Origin: Apteryx mantelli
Lineage: Eukaryota > Chordata > Aves > Apterygiformes > Apterygidae
Length of the DNA: 64,000 bases
Reading direction: 5' to 3'
NCBI RefSeq assembly: GCF_036417845.1
Contig: NC_089980.1
Span: 49,598,501-49,662,500 of the forward strand
Shown here: positions 1 to 12,896 of the stretch, piece after piece
How positions within the stretch are numbered: position 1 is the stretch's first letter
Layout: the number at the start of each line of letters is the position of its first letter
Notes under the pieces: model-generated
Databases searched by the model: none
What the model saw: only the letters and a program-made list of their open reading frames with translations
What the model was told of the DNA's origin: nothing
Position numbers and translations under genes: made by a program

Positions 1-914
1 TGGTCTGAACGTGGCCTTAGTTTGTCACATTAGCCTACATTAGGTCTTCCAGTGCTCTTAGCTTGGGAGGTTTTCCCCTGAGTTCTAGCAAAAATGTATT
101 TGCATTTGACATGTGGGGAGATCTGTGCTGGAGTGGAAACCAGTTCTGAAATGGTGCAGAAACATGACAAAGTTTTATCATAAAAAGGGCCAGAATAATA
201 CTAAAAAATTCCCTAGGTGTAACTGCATGCTTAAAATACCAGTGTTTTCCAAATGTAAGACATATGAAAGACTTGATTTTATTTTCTACATGTAACCTAT
301 TCAGAAACAGGTTAAATCTGTGTTTTCAAAGGGCTCTGGTGAACTTTCGGCTTTGTGGGGCTGTTGAGCAAGTTGATAAGATAAGTCCTTGTATTATAAA
401 AGGACTTTTGCCTTTGTGGTAAGAAGGTAGCAAGAGAGGGGGGAGAGGAAATGAGTAAGACGAGCTGGAGGGATTTGTTGTAATTTTTTTTTTCTAAAAG
501 AAATGACACTTAGGGCTTGTTTACATTGTTCTGTGAAGCAAGATTTGGAGATAATTGAGCTAGCAGAGACCTGAGCAAGCAGGTCTGCATACAGCAGCCT
601 GGATCTACGTGCAGGCTGCGAGCAGCAGAGCCGCATGCGTGAAGTCTGACTGAGCCTGCGTTGTGGGTGCTTTTCTCTTTTCTACTTTGTATTCCCAGCT
701 GCTGCTAGAGCACATGCAGAGCTCTAGTGTTTGGGGATCTCTAACGCAGCCTGAGAGCAGTTCTGTGTACTTTGTCATTATGGTTTTAACTCTTGGAAAA
801 CTAAATAGACTGTGATTTGTGTGGTCAGTCCTCTGCACTATGTCAAGCTGCTTCTGCCTCAGATCTAGGGCAATCTCTGTCTCTCAGTAGACGACAGGAT
901 TGTAGACGCGTTGT
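1..914. other. No gene seen
   Basis: This sequence is not recognised. Short open frames on both strands show no family similarity or splice-linked structure. Confidence 0.5.
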
Positions 915-1625
915 TCACAAGGGACCTCGGGAGATCATCTAGCCCAGCCTCCCACTTGAAGCAGGACTGTCACTAGCACTTGATCGAGTCAGCTGTGGCT
1001 TTGACTAGCTGAATCTTGAAAACCTGCAAGGATGGAAATTATGCAACCTTTCTGGGCAACCTGTTCCAGTGCTGTACCGCCCTCTTAGTGAAAAAAAGTT
1101 TGCCCTACTACTTAATCTAAACCTCCCAAGCTAGAGTCTGTGGCCATTGCCCCTGTTACATTATCTGCCACTACTAAGAGGAGTTTGGCTCCATCTTTGT
1201 AACTATCCTGCAGGTAGTTTTAGGCAGTTATTAGCTCATGCTATAGCCTGCTCTTCCTCAGACAAGTCCAGCTCCTTCCACCTTTTCTCCAGAGGACGTG
1301 CTCTTGGCCTCTGAGCACCTTGGCAGCCCTTTGCTGGACCTTCTCCAGATTTTCAACATCCTTGATGGCCAAGAGGCCCAAAGCTGGACAGGAGAAATCC
1401 ATGCACTGCCTCAGCAGCATCACATAGGGGGGGGATAAGAGCTTCCCCTGATTTGTTGGCCCCGTACTTCCTGATGTAGCCTAGTATGTGGTTTGCCTTA
1501 TGTGCAGTGAGAACGTTGTTGGCCTGTTTTCAACTTGGCATCCACTGTAAGCCCTATCCTTTTCAGCAGGGCTTCTATTCAGTCAGTTGGTTCCTAGCCT
1601 CTATTGTACACTCCATTTTTATATA
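915..1625 (-). mobile_element. CR1 LINE, 3' fragment
   Basis: The plus strand carries the reverse complement of a CR1 3' end, starting at GGGACCTCGGGAGATCATCTAG. Recognisable blocks follow: CTGGGCAACCTGTTCCAGTG, TCTAAACCTCCCAAG, TCATCTGCCAC-like, and TTGCTGGACCTTCTCCAG. On the minus strand 1241-1423 gives DVENLEKVQQRAAKVLRGQE, which matches the end of the CR1 reverse-transcriptase ORF. The copy is 5'-truncated and moderately diverged. Confidence 0.85.
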
Positions 1626-2312
1626 ATAGAGTGTACAAGCAGCTATGCTGTAATAAAAAAAAAAGTAATTTATTAAATTGTTAAACAGTAAGTCAAGCAC
1701 CTATGTCTTGTGTATTTTGCCTGTTCTGAGAGATCTTGGAGAAAACTGTGATAGAGCAACTTAAAACTATTTTAATACTTGCATATCAGAAAACATAATA
1801 ATGTTACAAAAATGTGTTTGCATTCCAGACCTAAGACATTCTTTCCTTGTAGTTTTTGTAAAAAATTGCATGTTCCTTTTTGTAAAAAGAAGAGAAATAT
1901 CTCCTTCATAGAGCAGGGGGACATCATTGAGCACTGTGCAGGCTTCTGGTATTTGAGCTGAACAGCTTAGTGTGATATGTGGTTGCAGTAGAAGCTGCTT
2001 TCTCTGAAAGAATGAGGTGAAATGAATTGTTGTAATCCAGCACTAGAGTGCACAGGGAAGTCTGCTGAGCCCAGCGCAGCTTGGCATTCTTCTCACCTCA
2101 CTGGTTTGGGAGTTGAGAAAAATCTCTGATTCCCTCTGAGATGCAGAATAATGTGGAGGCCATATGCTGGAAGCGGGAGACGTTTCCAAAAATGAAGTTT
2201 CTCTGGCGACTCCTGGACATTCTTGGGACAGGGGCTGCTACTATTACTTCAGCAGAGGTGTTGGCTCAGGGCTGGGATATTTATGTTCCTCCATTACTTG
2301 GCAGTCTGCCTC

Positions 2313-2318
<6 letters not shown>

Positions 2319-2356
<38 letters not shown>
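2319..2356. repeat. (TG)n microsatellite
   Basis: A perfect dinucleotide run of 19 units. It accounts for the Cys/Val repeat seen in overlapping frames, which is not a protein signal. Confidence 0.97.
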
Positions 2357-2361
<5 letters not shown>

Positions 2362-2812
2362 TTTAAATAACATCCATGAAGGGGAAATAAATAGAAACTT
2401 CCAACAGTTTCTCTTGGCAGATTCTATTGTAGAAAATGGAGATGATAGAGGTTTTCAGGAATAAAGTTGTTCTTATGCTTAATATTTGCTGGATAATACA
2501 CAAGCATCATTCTCAGGTTCCACAATAAAACAGAGAAAACTATGCTATTGAAAGCAACCAGAGGTTGGTGGGGGAAGGGAGGGAGCAAATGGTTTCCTCC
2601 TTGGGAACTTAAAAGTTCTAGCTAATTTGGATCCTTCTGGAGATGACTAGTAGGTGGAAGGTGTTTCTGTTGTATCAGTAACTGGACTCTTCTGAATTTG
2701 GTGTCAGATTTACCGCCATACCAGGAGTATACAATTTAATTAAAGTCTGTGGTTTGTTTGCATGACACAGCCTTGTAGTTCTCAGAGACTGAACACTCCT
2801 GAAAGAAAGGGA

Positions 2813-2851
2813 GTGCGTGCGTGTGTGTGTGTGTGTGCATGCATGTGTGTG
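2813..2851. repeat. Imperfect (TG)n microsatellite
   Basis: A TG-rich run with GCGTGC and GCATGCATG interruptions, about 460 bases after the first TG run. Confidence 0.9.
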
Positions 2852-5143
2852 CCTCCTTTGCTCTGCTTGCATTAAACTCACTATTCTGTGGGAGAGGCTG
2901 GCTAGTTGTGCGGCAGGTGAGCAAGCACTCTGTGACCCACATAGATCCCCTGTGACAAGACATGTGGTCTTCTCAATGGCCAGACAGAGCCACAAAGAAG
3001 CAGATGGAGCAAAGCGCCTAGTCTTGATCAAGGCATTAAGGGCATGGTGCCCACAACCTCCAAAACATGCAGATTCCTTTTTCCTTGTATCAAGTGGCAC
3101 TTGGAGAAAAAGGCTGCTGTGTAATCAATTATTTTAGGTGAAGCACTTGAAAACACACCTGTGCTTTTGTGTAAGAAAGATTTGAAGTGTAGTTTGTCTC
3201 CACTAGAAGAGTGTATAAAATGGTCAGTGGATTTTTGTATTGAGATGACCATCTTCTTGTTATCTGGAGTACAAAGATGTCTGTGGGAGTGGTTCAGAGG
3301 GACAGTGTGCTTAGGAAGAAAGGGCTGAGCCTTTTTTAAGTGGGCGGTTGAGCAGGGGATAACGGAAGAAGATTGCATTTAGATACTGTCAGAGCTAAGA
3401 AAAAGAGCAAAACAAGTTTTGTCCTGGTATCCCAGTATTGCTTCAGGGTGACCCTCAAGGGCTTTAAATGCTGGACGAGACTCTTTTAAGCAAAGTATGT
3501 AACAATCACTGGTAGTTCCAGATAACTTTGGGGCGGTCTGAACAGAGTATCCTCCATTTTGAGGAGCAGGCTGTTGGAAAATTTCTTGCTGTATATTGGA
3601 TCTATGAAAAACTCCACAACAGCCACTTGTGATATCATATCTGCCCAGTAGTAAATTGGTTACTGACTGTATGTCTTCAGCAGCATTACTACCATCTCAT
3701 CCAGAGCCTGATCATTTCTTGACTGAGCAGGGATGTTAACTTCTCCCTAATTGCTTACATAACATATCCTGGATATTTTGTTGGCTGGGCTTGTGGGCCC
3801 CCGACTGTGAATTTGCTCAGAACAAGGGAGCCATACTATAGGCCAGTCTAACATCAGACACTCTAACATGGTGACACATCAGTAACTGTGACTGTGCTCC
3901 TGCCTTGCCTTTGTGCAAATGGGTGGTCAGGCGGAGCGCTCCTCCTGTCTGCACAGCTTCTGTGCAAAGTGTTGCAGTGCTGAGGTGGGAGAGAAAGACA
4001 CCGCTCCTGGGGTTTGGCCACCAGTGAAGGCAAAGGTGGCAAGAACTCCTGACCTGGATGATGTAAAGCAGAAATATTGGCCAGCATTGAAAAGCGCATA
4101 GGGGAAGCCAGGAAGGTATATGAGGACCTGTAGGCAAAGACTGCTCATAGATAACTGCACACTGTGATTGCTGGATTTAATTGCAAGTCGTTTGCCATCA
4201 ATAGGAAAGACCAGAATCTGCCTTCTGGGGAGAGAATTTGTGTTGGCTGAGAGACACTTAATGCTTCTGTGGACACTGCTGTTTGTAATAGCATTTGACA
4301 TAATAAACAAGTGCTTACAGTTTAAAAAGTAAGCAAAGAATGTATTTCGCTCTCTTACTGACACCCTGTGAGCATTCAATTATGGATAGCTGGGGATTCT
4401 TTGGTTTTGTTAAATACATCACCACAATATACAAAGACTGGGTATTGTTGATGCTGTGGCCAGTCTAGAGAGAGCCCTGTAGTGGTAATAGTCTGCTCCC
4501 ATGGCAAATTTTATGTACTTCCAGTGGGCTCTTGACACATTCAGAAAAGTTGAGAGCTGTGAGCTAGTCTTGTTCATGATAGATGACAGAAGCAAGTGTT
4601 TACTGCCTTGAAATGCTAGAAGGGTTAAAACCATCCTCCTGAAGACCTAGAACAGAATTGCTGTTATTCTTTAAAACAAGAAGATATGGAGAGTGGCTTT
4701 CAGAGAACAGGGTTTCCGAACTGCACTGGGAGCCACAGACTGCACTTGTGCCTGCAAATTTCCTCCCAGAAAGAGCTGATGCGATTTCTGACTTCAAGCT
4801 TTGAATGATACAAAACTTTTTTTTTTTTTTTGGTTGGTGATGGACTTGAAACAAATGTTGAGAGGCAAAATACCCATAGAGGTATGAGGATTAAGACCAC
4901 AAAGCTGGATGCAAACTTATGGTTCTACTCTCAGAAGGGCCTGAGCTGTTCCTGCAGGAACAGAAAGACCTGCTGCTAGCCTGTTCTTGGGCACACCAGG
5001 TAGAATCCAATGGAATAATGTCATGTTCTGAAAAAAGTATATGCAGAGTAAGGAAGAAGGTATGGCCCAAGAACAGTCTTAGGGTTTTTGATAGTCATAA
5101 ATGAAAGTCTGTGCTTACTAGCATCTTCTTATCCAAGGCTCTA

Positions 5144-5186
5144 CCTTCTCTTTTCCTCCTCCTCCCCTGCCCCCTCCCCTCCCCCA
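5144..5186. repeat. Polypyrimidine tract
   Basis: An almost pure C/T stretch (TTCTCTTTTCCTCCTCCTCC... then CCCCTCCCCTCCCCC). It is capable of triplex or, on the other strand, quadruplex structure. Confidence 0.8.
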
Positions 5187-6282
5187 TTTTAAGCTTTAGC
5201 AACCACACTTGCTTAACATACTCTGTTCAATAAAAGTAGAATAAGGATACATGCTCCAATGCCTTGAGTCACATTAACTAAAAGTCAAATCCATTTCTGA
5301 CATTTAATTAATTCTTGGTTCTTCAAATGCTACACTTGGTCATCTGAACATACTGTAAAAACTTTGTTTTGATCAGTTTCTCAAGGCAATAACATATTTG
5401 CTTCAAGCTTTAAATAGAACAAACCAAACAACCTTCACTAATCACTGAGCTCCTGAGTTAAACTCCTGGATATAAGAATGATAGAAGTATGGGAATTAGT
5501 CTATAAAATTGGGGTAAGTCTTTCACTCAGGAGCTCATTACAGTGGAGTTCATATTCACATAAAACTTGTTACCTGGGTTGCCTACACTAGAAGTAACAA
5601 ATGTACCTCCCCCACAATCATCCTACCAAAAGCCAGGCTCATTTTCTAAATTTAATTTAATTTGTTAATGACAGGAGGAGGTCACCTTCCCTTTGCAGCA
5701 TAGTAGGACTTGGGGGTGGGGGGCACACAAATTAGCTGGGAAACCTGCAAAATGAAGCAATAAAAAAATGCCAGCAATGTCTCCCAAAAATCTCTGCCTG
5801 GGTTAAGATGCAAAGCATGAGTTTGAGACGGCAGTTGTAATTGCCTCTATTGTCAACTTAAAAAATTCTTGGGTTGTGAGCCTGTCACAACTGTAGCTGA
5901 CTGTAAGCATTAACTTTGCTTTAGAAAAAGGCACTGAAGAGCAGAGATGATCTAATCACACAGATCTCTATTAACAGCATTGGTAATTAACCTTAGATTG
6001 CTGCATTTCTGCCTGTTGCCTTGAGAGTGACTTTTTTCCCCTGAAAGACTTGAAAGCTGCATGCCCTTGCTCCATGGGCACCTGGTAGTGTCGGGAGCCA
6101 TGAGCATACTCCTGCTGGAGGACAGCTGATAAACACCTTTTCCAAAGAATACTGCTACTGCTGGGAGTGGCAAGAGTAAGGTAACTGAGGAGTGGATGGG
6201 GTCATATAGCCACTTATTTATTTTGGTGATGTTTCAGATTGCTTTAAAGTAGGTAGGATTTTATTAACTTCACAGATAAAAA

Positions 6283-6375
6283 AATAAATAAATAAACGTG
6301 CCTGTCTGTTACTCTTTGGTGACCACAACAATAAATGTGCAATAAATAGGACTTTTTTTGTGGTCTCTTAGCTTA
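6283..6375 (+). terminator. Possible plus-strand polyadenylation region
   Basis: Several AATAAA hexamers (6283-6297 cluster, 6330-6335, 6341-6346) are followed by a T-run and GTGGTCTCT-type GU-rich sequence at 6353-6369. This is the layout of a poly(A) site for a plus-strand gene converging on COX20. HNRNPU is the expected convergent neighbour, but no coding exon of it is visible, so the assignment is speculative. Confidence 0.25.
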
Positions 6376-8473
6376 AAGTTATTACACTTTGTTCTCTCCT
6401 TTTTAAAGGCTTGTTTAGAGTGCAGAAAAACAGAAAATTTCAAAATTACTAGTTCCTTTTAGTAACTCTAAGTTTTAAATTGACGAACCTAGATAAAGTA
6501 GGAGCTATCACACCTGTCACAGCTGCAATACTTAAAATAGAGATATCAAATCCAATAATAAAATACAGGTGGATACTATGTGTTCCCACTGGTGACTTAG
6601 CTTTAAAAAATTAGCCTTAATAGGAATATGCCTCACTAATTTAAGATGTAGTTAGGAAACTGATTTTCATCACTAAAAGTATTTCTACTAAGTTACTATA
6701 ATCTTTTTTTTCTTGTGAATTTATCCTAGTTTACCCCCCTTTAATAGCTTCACAATGCCTTTTTTTCTGTTCCTGTGCCTCGCAGAGTGGCTTGCTCTTT
6801 CAGCAAGGGTTTGTAACTCATCAGTCACTTCCAATCTACTTTCCCTAGCTAACGCAGAAGCAGCTGTAACAGACACTTTGAGGAATTATGTCAGACTTTT
6901 CTACATGTTTAACTACAGACATTCTTTCCTCTGCTATTCCAGCCTACCCTTCATGCCAACAGGTTCCTTCTTTCCTCCCTTCAGCAAATACTCTGACTCT
7001 TGTTTAGCTCAATTCTACATCAACTTTTATTAAGTAATGAAACTCCCAAGTCCATCATGCCATTCAGACTACTTGCATATTCTCTTTTTCCCCATTTTTA
7101 TGTTAACATTCAGCATACTCCTTTTACATTTTGCACAGCAGTAAGAGTTCACTAGGTGTTAGATCAGTTATCTAAACAACACAGATATAGCTAGAATTTG
7201 ATAGTTATTTGCCTGAATTGCTAATACTGTAGTAGAATTGTTACTGAGCTAATATCCTTAAATACAATAGCTTAAAACAACAGCCAATTAACACTGGAAA
7301 GAATCTAATCTTACAGTTTCCCTCAGATTTTTTAATTTACACAGTATCATGATGTTTCTGCTTTTTTCTTGTCAGAGTCACATAGTTATTCATTTTGAAG
7401 GATGCCATTATGTGCCAGCTAACTTCTTTCCTATCAGTATAAAACAGCATTCTCTTCTTTCTCAATAACTGTGCTTTGCCAAAGAGTAAATTTTCATCTG
7501 GATGCTTTTGTTTTCTGAAGTCCCCTACTGAACTATGACCTCTTAGCTGAAAGACCCCCTGCTTAGGTTGCAGTTTCTTTTCTTATGTCAGATAGGAAAG
7601 AACTCAACCACGTATTAAAATAGGGACTTGCTATGTACTTGTTTACGGCTCATTCAGTTTCCCACTGCCACTCCAAGGCCCTTGGAGGCAACATCTCCTA
7701 CTCCATCCAAAGAGAGGGAGCCTCTCTCCCGTGCCCTGCACAAAACTACGAGAAACATTTTCTCTTCTGAGTTAAGGCTGGCTATGAGTAACTGCTGAGT
7801 TTTAGATTTTCCAGTGAGGAAGGAAAGAGCTTCATCATATTAACTCAAGTTCTCCAGAGACTTTTTATATAAAACTGTTGAACTGAAAGTCTTCCACAAA
7901 AATCTATCATTATTGTGCTTCCTGCAGAAGACACAGAAAACAGAAGGAAATGGAGAAGAATACAGGATTGTTTTCTTCTTGTGAGAGGCTAATCCACAGA
8001 GTAAAGTTTAATTATCTTAGTGTAAATAGCATGTTTGTTTAGTGCTCTCAAGTATATTTGCAAATTAAAATATGTAGTGCAATGGTGTTGTTTACATTTG
8101 GACTCCAGACCTTCCCACACCAACAGATCACAAAGTCTCTCAGATTAAATATGGGGTTGGGAGAAAGGACTGAATTTGCTCAGTGAAAGCCTTTAGACAA
8201 GTAGTAGTTTATAGTATAATTTTGAAATCTAATTGAAGTCATTCTGTGAAAATAATAAATACCCTATCTCACTGGTGTAGACAGAAGTATACAAGCAAAG
8301 GAATACTATGTCATCACTCACCTTTTTACCAATATACAATTAGATAACACAGTATTTCCAAATAAGAGAATGTTTCCTTGAAATTATATAGCAATATTTC
8401 TTTTAACTAAAGACTTATAGCAAAATATACAAGTAGCACATGATTTTTTCAAACAAACAACTGACCATTACTA

Positions 8474-9250
8474 TTTATTAAATAATGTAAATAAGTATTT
8501 CACCATTATTTCACCAACTAAACAGCAGACAGTAGTGTAAGGAAGTGTTTTAAACAGAAGAACAGGATTTTAATTAAATGAAAAAATGAGTTACATAAAT
8601 AGCTTAGACTCCTCCTGAAGTGCAAGTGATTTATTCTTAGTTTCACACAGAAAGAACAACGATGGAATTTTTTTCAATTTCACAGTGTATATAAACTATC
8701 TGAAGTTGCCCACTACACTGCAGTTGAAATCTTAAGAAGGCTACTGATATTACCCATCTTGCACAAGCAAAGTATTCACCTACCGTTTAAATGTTCCTGT
8801 TTTAAAAACAGCATAGTGAACAGTAGCACTGAAGGATACATTTACTCAAAGAACAGCTGATGAAAATATTTTCCTATATTTAAATGAGATGTAATTACAA
8901 CTTTGCTAAAATGAACCATTCTGCTTATAATAAAAGTTAAAGTAGTCCAAAACCACTGTCATTAATCCTTTGAGAGCCTGCAACAGAACATATCGGTTCC
9001 CAAATGTTTAACAGGCCAAAACCAAGGAGGTCATTCCTAACTGTGTACATAGTCATATATACATACATGAAACAAAGAAAGGCTTGTATACTGATTTAAC
9101 AGATTCATTATGAGTTTCTTACTTGAATTTGCTAGGAAAAACAGCATGATTTATCAGTCTCAGTCACCTCCCACGTTTACAGGGAAGACTGCCATTTTTG
9201 GACCACCTTCCCCCAAAACTGTATTAGACCACAGATTCCTCTATAGCAGA
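8474..9250 (-). other. COX20: Probable COX20 3' UTR
   Basis: This non-coding sequence follows the COX20 stop codon. Minus-strand AATAAA hexamers lie at 8630-8635 and 8474-8479, and a further one lies at 7026-7031. The true cleavage site cannot be fixed from sequence alone. I see no open frame of interest here. Confidence 0.45.
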
Positions 9251-12200
9251 CTATGAATTGCTTCTTTCATTGCCAGTTTGTTTTCTTTCTGGATCAAGAG
9301 AACTGCCTTCAAATAAAATTTTGTTTTTCATTCCTTCTCTAAGCATTCTTTGCCGGATCCTGTGTTGGGCAAAATTGTACCTGCAATAAAACCTAAGAGA
9401 GAGGGGGAAAGAAAACGTGATTCCCTGCTTCATATTAGTGACAATATCAAATTAGAGTTATTCAACCAGTTTAAAAGTTGAAAACACATACAGTAATGCC
9501 AATAAAATTAACTATGAAATAATGTGGATAAATGATGCTTCTCTAAGGCAAAGACTGTGCACCACTTAGGAGACTGAGACACATGTCCAATGAAAAATAC
9601 TCATTTCTATAATTTGATTCTTAATCTCATGAACATTGAGCATGCTGCCTTTATAATTAGGATGGAAGGATGGTACATATGAAGGAAAAAAAAAGAAAGA
9701 ATGAAGAAAGAAGGAAAGAACAACTGGGTTGTTTTATCTCTTAGGCTTCAAGAAAAATATAGCAAGTTTTCTGAAATACAATATTAACATAAAAAGTCAA
9801 GGTCATTTAACTCTTTCTCCTTAAAAATATTTTTTGGGAGAAGGGAGAGGACACTTTGCTAGACAAGTCTTTTATGGTGTTCCAGGAAAAGCGTGAAAGG
9901 TCAAAAGTGGATCATGTTGTACAAAGCTGCCAACACAGGTCTGTCAAAATTCAAGAAACATTTTACATACCAGCATCCTAACATTGTGAAAATAAAGCCA
10001 CCAACTGCAAAGTCACAAGATCTTCTAACTCTACCTGAAAGAAAAACAAAAATTCTTTCAAAAATCAGAGAAAGAAACTTGGGTGACTTGGGTTCCCACT
10101 GGTTCCCATTATGAGAATAAATACCAAACAGCAAACAGGAACAAATTTCTCCTTACAAATGAACACAGGAAAAAGAGAAGGAAGAAGTACTTACTGGTTG
10201 CTAAAAAATGTCCGAGACCCAAAACTAAAGATCCCAGTGAGCCATAGAGTACTGATTCTCGTGCGCATGGGACATTTTTAACATCAAGGAACCCTAGGAG
10301 TTTAAAGGACTATAAGAAAAAAAAAATCTAATTACAAAAACATTTATGATTTAGCTTAATATATAAAAGCTATACTGGAACACACCTTGCATTCCCCTTT
10401 CTAGTATTTTAGCAAAATAATAAGAAAGGTTATCTTCTGAGTTATTACACATAAGTTACCTTGATTTCTGCTCTGCCTTAACTTTGTCACTTTATTAGTT
10501 TCAATTGCATTTGTACCTGCATAGATAAAGCACAGCCATATAAAACTAATGGTATGTCAACTATCTTATTACATAAATTAAAAAAAAAATTACTTTTGTA
10601 GAAGTCTGTGATGCCAACTTCATTGTTAAACTGACCTGTACTCTTAGTAGTCAAAAATAAATACTCAAGATTGTATTAGAGCAGAAGATTACCATACATA
10701 GCAAACTTGGACAGCTGTGTCAAGAATAGTTTCAAAGGAATTAACAGTTGATTTATGGACATCATTTTGTATAAATCTGGTGATCCATCCTTCCTTTTTA
10801 AGATTATAAAAGAACTACCTCCTTTCTTCCTTTACATTCCCAAAAGAAGGAAGGGAGAAAACCCTTAGGAATTTAACATCTTTGCTTAAAAACAACATAC
10901 ATCACAACAAACAGGTAAAGTTACAATCCATTATGCAGTTAGTTATACCATGTAATTTTAACACCTGAAAAGGCAAATGTGCTTTAAAAAAGTGAAAAAA
11001 AACCTACTGGAAAATGCATATGTACTAGAGAAACCTTAAACTGAGCAAAGAATAAAAACATTTTTAAACCAGTAATTTTTAACTAATCCTATGTATAGGC
11101 TATGTATAGGTATTTTGCACAGAAATTCATCTATACACAACACTTTAATTTTTAAGTAAACCTACTAGTAAAAATTACTCAATTATTTCATATCCTGCCC
11201 TACATTTATAATCTATCCTAACTTATATCTACCAATTTTCTATTAAATTCTCAAACAGCAATTACAAGCAGCATTCATAAACCCAACTCTGGACTGACAA
11301 ATACATTTTTTATTTCAGAGGTGATCATACTGGCTTTAATACAATATAAGCTTTCTAACCTCAATACAACTCCTATTTCCCACCTGACAAACATCCTTAT
11401 AAAAGTGCGTTTGCACCACAAGCAGGAACAGGAAGCTACATATAAGAAGGCTTCAAGAGGACATGTGTCAGAGTTAAGGTGGCTGAATGGGAATAACATC
11501 TGCATTTCCTTCTGCAAACAATTCTTTTGTCAGTGACAGTGTAAGAATTCTGTCTTCCTCCATTTTGTTGCGTTTAAGTCTTCAGACCATCATATACCAT
11601 GTGTGCAACAATATCAACTAAAATCTAGAAAGATGATTTTTAAATGGTTGTAATTTTTTTGTAAAGATACTGTACTTGGACAAAGTGGGTGTTCTAGACA
11701 ATGCTGCAGTAAAGCATATGTGAAGAGTAGCTGACTCTGGGAGACAAATTATTGTGAAATATGTTTGACTGGCATTAGGGATGGCAAGCACTTCACAACA
11801 GCTGGATTTGTATGCAAGTATGGAATATCCCCATCAATAATTATATGTATACTCTTTGTGGACAACCATCAGCTGTTTCAACACAATCCCTTTGTACAAA
11901 TGAGACAAAAAGGATTTGGTCTATATTGGTCTAATCTCCTCATGAATAATTTCAAGTACTCTTATATGGAAGAAGTCATTTGATATGTTGCTGTTGTTGG
12001 CTAAGGTACCCATGCTACATCTGTGCTGCATGATGCATACTTTTAAAATAGTGTTTCACCTGTTGCTATAGTTGAAATCATTTGTTACAATTCTACCTAT
12101 TGGTATTGCAAAGGCTACAATGTCACCACAGTGTTTCACCCCAAAAGAGAAAGTCCCTGTAAAAGAGTCTGTGGAAAAAAGAAAGGTCCTAATTAGCCAT

Positions 12201-12896
12201 ACAGAGCCTTAATTCTGTCACCTGAAGTATCATTTTTCATATCTCATTCCATAATTATTTCCACAGCAACAAAGAAGCCTTTTAACAGAGCAGATAACAG
12301 TGGCAGTTCACACAACCGGTGTAAAATAACCTAAACCTGTAAGTATCCTGCACCGGGCTGGCCACCCACAGAATAATGGCACTGGCAATGAAATATTAAA
12401 ACGCGCGAAAGGCCCCATGTAACCAGAATCTCCTGTTTTTTATATATACGCAACAGATCTAATGGGCCCGCGTAAACACAACGGTGCCGCCCGCCGCGGA
12501 AGAGAGCGGCGCCCCCCACCGGGGCTGGCCCGGGCCCGGCCCCTGGGGCGGCCTCCCGCGCTCGGCCGGCGGCGGCCGCGCTTGCCGGGGCTTCCCCACC
12601 GCCCACACCGGCGGGGCGGGGCCACGCGGGGCGAGCTGCCGGCGCGGCTCCCTCGGGCGGCCGCGGCCCCGGCCCCGGCTCCAGCCGCCGCCGCTTGCCC
12701 GCTCCCGCCCGGCTAAAATGAGCGGCGGACGGGGCTGGCCGTTGGGAAAGGTCGGGGTGAGGGGGGGCAGCGCCCCTCGCAGCTCAGGAAAGGGGTGGGG
12801 GAGGGGCACAGGCCGTGCCGGCGCGCGGCGGGAGGCCCCCGCCTCCCCCGCGCCCGCCATTACCTTCTCCGGCTCAGAGTCGCCCTCGCCCGCCAT
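9251..12896 (-). CDS. COX20: Cytochrome c oxidase assembly protein COX20, complete, four coding exons
   Basis: COX20 is an inner mitochondrial membrane chaperone that binds newly made COX2 during assembly of cytochrome c oxidase. Coding exons on the minus strand are 12864-12896, 10195-10309, 9971-10034 and 9251-9392. All have GT/AG borders and phases that join cleanly into 117 residues; human COX20 is 118. Family hallmarks are SFKLLGFLDV (residues 12-21), CARESVLYGS (26-35), RRSCDFAVGGF (53-63), CRYNFAQ (74-80) and LDPERK near the C-terminus. Two hydrophobic segments (about 30-49 and 55-73) give the expected hairpin membrane topology. For exon 3 I chose the donor GTATGT at 9965-9970 and for exon 4 the AG at 9393-9394, because together they give GCWFYCRY as in the family. 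A second AG lies 11 bases inside exon 4 and would break the frame. The start codon is at 12894-12896, inside a CpG island. Identification comes from recognised family sequence and agrees with the DESI2 neighbour. Confidence 0.95.

Larger units (their letters stand above)
1626..8473. other. Gene-poor interval left of COX20
   Basis: It holds two TG microsatellites, a polypyrimidine tract and a possible plus-strand poly(A) region. A 150-codon minus-strand frame at 3927-4379 matches nothing known to me. No HNRNPU exon or Gly-rich coding sequence was found on either strand. Confidence 0.5.

Noticed and set aside
2141-2464. 107-codon frame with a Cys/Val repeat
   Set aside because: The repeat is just translated (TG)n.
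3913-4101. Frame with CAKC....E.G.K, slightly like the cytochrome c haem region
   Set aside because: The similarity stops after a few residues and nothing upstream or downstream fits cytochrome c.
3927-4379. 150-codon minus-strand frame
   Set aside because: No recognisable motif, splice signals or poly(A) signal, and the length is compatible with chance.
1-9000. HNRNPU coding exons expected from synteny
   Set aside because: No SAP, SPRY or Gly-rich RGG coding segment could be read on the plus strand, so the gene body is presumably left of the window.
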